A stretch of 8,225 bases of DNA. It comes from Rhizobacter sp. (GTDB lineage: Bacteria > Pseudomonadota > Gammaproteobacteria > Burkholderiales > Burkholderiaceae_C). The first letter of the stretch is position 1. Every line of letters begins with the position of its first letter. Where the stretch lies: positions 1 to 8,225 of the forward strand of contig JANYBE010000548.1 of NCBI GenBank assembly GCA_025360945.1, read 5' to 3'. A model generated the notes under the pieces. The model was not told where the DNA came from, searched no databases, and saw only the letters and a list, made by a program, of their open reading frames with translations. Below are positions 6,986 through 8,225 of the stretch, piece after piece. Position numbers and translations under genes: made by a program.

Positions 6986-7876
6986 TTACGCGGTTCGCTT
7001 TTCCTGGGCAGCGAACCAAGCCCGTTCGAATTGCATCGGGCTGACGTAGCCCAACGTCGAGTGCAGGCGCCGATGGTTGTAAAACGCCATCCAGTCGACG
7101 ATCTCGTCCTTCGCGGCCCGCGCGGTCTCGAACTTGCGCCCGTACAGCCGCCCGACTTTCAGCGATCCCCACAGGCTCTGCGTCGGGGCATTGTCCCAAC
7201 AATTTCCCTTGCGATTCATCGAGCTGCGCATGCCGTACTCGGTGAGCAAGTCCTGGAAGTCATCGCTGCAGTATTTGCTGCCCCGATCGCTGTGGAAGAT
7301 CACCCGCGCTTGCTTGCCAGGTTGTCGGCGGAACCAGGCCATGCGCAGGGCGTCCATCACCAGCTCGCCACGCATGTGCTGCTGCACCGACCAGCCGACG
7401 ATCTGCCGGCTGAACAGATCGATGACGACAGCCAGGTACAGCCAGCCCTCGTCGGTCGCGATGTACGTGATGTCGCCGGCCCACACCGCATTCGGCATCG
7501 CCGGCTGGAACTCGCGATTGAGCAAGTTCTCGGCCACCGGCATGTCGTGATTGCTGTCGGTCGTGGCAATGAACTTGCGCTTGCCCCGGGCCTTGATGCC
7601 GTGCCGCTGCATCAGCTTTTGGACTCGATCCTTGCCCACCCGAATGCCACGAGCGAGCAACTCCTTCCAAATCCTCGGCCAGCCGTATTCGCCGCGCACC
7701 TCGGCATGGATTGCCTTGATGTGCACGAGCAACGCGTCGTCGCTCATGCGCATCGGCGAAGGCTGCCCATCGCGTCGTTCATGCTCGTAGTAGCCACTCG
7801 CGCTCACACCCAAAACCTCGCACGTCAACGACACCGGCCAGACCGTCCGATGCCGCTTGATCCACGCGTACTTCAC
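6986..7876 (-). CDS. IS3-family transposase OrfB, DDE catalytic subunit with Glu changed to Gln
   Basis: This 296-residue protein is the catalytic half of an IS3 transposase, which cuts and joins the element's DNA ends using divalent metal. The HTH_21-type region (E63-Y-G-W-P-R-I-W) is followed by an RNase-H-like integrase core: Asp135 in WAGDITY, Asp197 in HSDRG, and then, at the exact 35-residue spacing, Gln233 in DNAPTQSLW, where the family has Glu. The codon is CAG at 7180-7178; one base change from GAG would explain it. YNHRRLHSTLGYVSP (266-280) closes the domain normally. The GTG at 7876-7874 overlaps the orfA stop (GTGA), but production is expected mainly as an OrfAB fusion by frameshifting. 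With all else intact, the protein is probably catalytically dead. Confidence 0.9.
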   Translation of the reverse strand: MKYAWIKRHRTVWPVSLTCEVLGVSASGYYEHERRDGQPSPMRMSDDALLVHIKAIHAEVRGEYGWPRIWKELLARGIRVGKDRVQKLMQRHGIKARGKRKFIATTDSNHDMPVAENLLNREFQPAMPNAVWAGDITYIATDEGWLYLAVVIDLFSRQIVGWSVQQHMRGELVMDALRMAWFRRQPGKQARVIFHSDRGSKYCSDDFQDLLTEYGMRSSMNRKGNCWDNAPTQSLWGSLKVGRLYGRKFETARAAKDEIVDWMAFYNHRRLHSTLGYVSPMQFERAWFAAQEKRTA

Positions 7877-8166
7877 TCCCGCTGCCTTGCGAAGTACGCC
7901 GTTGCTTTTCCCAAGATATCGCGCTCCATCTTCACGCGAGCGAGCTCGCCGCGCAGCCGCGCGATCTCCATCTGCTCCGGGCTGACCGGCTTGCTGCCCG
8001 GCCCGTTGAGCTGCCCATTCTTGTCAAGCTTGACCCAGTTGTGCAGCGTCTGATCGGACGCCCCGAGCACCTTCGACACCACCGCCAGGCTCTGTCCGCT
8101 CTTGACCATCCGCACCGCCTCGAGCTTGAACTCGATCGTGTAGCGCGCTCGCTTTGACTTCGTCAT
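7873..8166 (-). CDS. IS3-family transposase OrfA, DNA-binding subunit
   Basis: The 97-residue OrfA starts at ATG 8166 (MTKSKRARYTIEFKLEAV), with AAGGAG (plus about 8173-8179) 8 bases upstream. The frame extends further to 8202, but the ATG with the ribosome site is the natural start and keeps the gene inside the inverted repeat. Residues about 10-45 form a helix-turn-helix (SLAVVSKVLGASDQTLHNWV) that recognises the element's ends. A leucine-zipper-like helix (about 68-85, ARLRGELARVKMERDIL) should mediate oligomerisation. Length is normal and there are no visible defects. OrfA alone usually represses; joined to OrfB it forms the transposase. Confidence 0.9.
   Translation of the reverse strand: MTKSKRARYTIEFKLEAVRMVKSGQSLAVVSKVLGASDQTLHNWVKLDKNGQLNGPGSKPVSPEQMEIARLRGELARVKMERDILGKATAYFARQRE
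7906..7912 (-). promoter_or_regulatory. Programmed -1 frameshift heptamer, G GGA AAA
   Basis: In the orfA frame the codons TTG-GGA-AAA-GCA contain a canonical X XXY YYZ slippery site. Slipping back one base leads into an open frame that continues, without a stop, into orfB 10 codons later. This is the expected way for IS3 elements to make an OrfAB fusion, here joined as ...DILGK-SNGVLRKAAG-VKYAW. I did not verify a downstream stimulatory structure. Confidence 0.75.
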
Positions 8167-8200
8167 TTCCGTTCTCCTTGCCTGAATTGAACCACTCAGC

Positions 8201-8225
8201 AAGGGATACGTTTTCCGGGGGCAAG
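8201..8225 (-). repeat. Right terminal inverted repeat of the IS3 element
   Basis: Reading the minus strand inward from 8225 gives CTTGCCCCCGG, then CGTATCCCTT, matching the left repeat at 20 of 25 positions. It precedes orfA by about 35 bases and would also carry its promoter region. The outermost few bases fall beyond the window. Confidence 0.8.

Larger units (their letters stand above)
6946..8225 (-). mobile_element. IS3-family insertion sequence, right end cut by window
   Basis: Two overlapping genes, orfA and orfB, are enclosed by imperfect inverted repeats. The left end probably begins with TGACC at 6946, giving the TG terminus usual for IS3 members. The right repeat reaches base 8225 and the expected final bases (complement of TGAC) lie just outside the window. 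Length is about 1.28 kb, normal for the family. Both genes run from high to low coordinates. The target duplication cannot be checked because the right flank is absent. The frames are intact, so the insertion is younger than the IS630 and IS66 remnants beside it. Confidence 0.85.

Noticed and set aside
7031..8053. A 340-codon open frame on the plus strand.
   Set aside because: It is antisense to orfB and orfA of the IS3 element, which carry clear transposase motifs. GC-rich coding DNA often leaves such an open antisense frame.

Overview
The window is GC-rich and all intact genes lie on the minus strand. Protein style (a proteobacterial PpkA-like Ser/Thr kinase with a Cys-rich tail, a DUF6351-type exported protein, IS3/IS630/IS66 transposases) suggests a Beta-proteobacterium, probably Burkholderiales. 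This is an inference from style, not from a marker gene.

Layout, left to right. (1) Positions 1-92 hold the first 30 codons of a minus-strand gene that leaves the window, preceded by a good ribosome binding site. (2) Positions 93-1250 hold no convincing long gene, only a possible 57-codon ORF and a cluster of short palindromes beside a TTGACA box. (3) 1251-3719 encodes a large exported protein of the DUF6351 type with a signal peptide and a G-C-S-G-G nucleophile-elbow-like motif. (4) 4020-5424 is a membrane-anchored Ser/Thr protein kinase gene whose N-terminus is broken. The original start and first 14 codons are present, but a small net deletion puts them out of frame with the glycine-rich loop and the rest of the kinase. 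(5) 5543-6129 is an IS graveyard: a plus-strand IS630-type transposase N-terminus is joined at about 5875/5876 to a minus-strand IS66-type transposase C-terminal fragment. (6) 6190-6834 encodes an unrecognised 214-residue protein with one membrane segment, in noticeably less GC-rich DNA. (7) 6946 to the window end is a nearly complete IS3-family element with terminal inverted repeats, orfA, a G GGA AAA frameshift heptamer and orfB. Its third catalytic acidic residue is Gln rather than Glu.

Nothing links these genes into one pathway. The best reading is a chromosomal region eroded by successive insertions: a kinase lost its 5' end next to an IS scar, an orphan membrane protein sits between IS remnants, and the latest IS appears structurally intact but probably cannot transpose by itself. 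I found no CRISPR array, tRNA, rRNA or clear new defence system. The most notable signals are the broken kinase, the Glu-to-Gln transposase and the IS630/IS66 chimeric junction.
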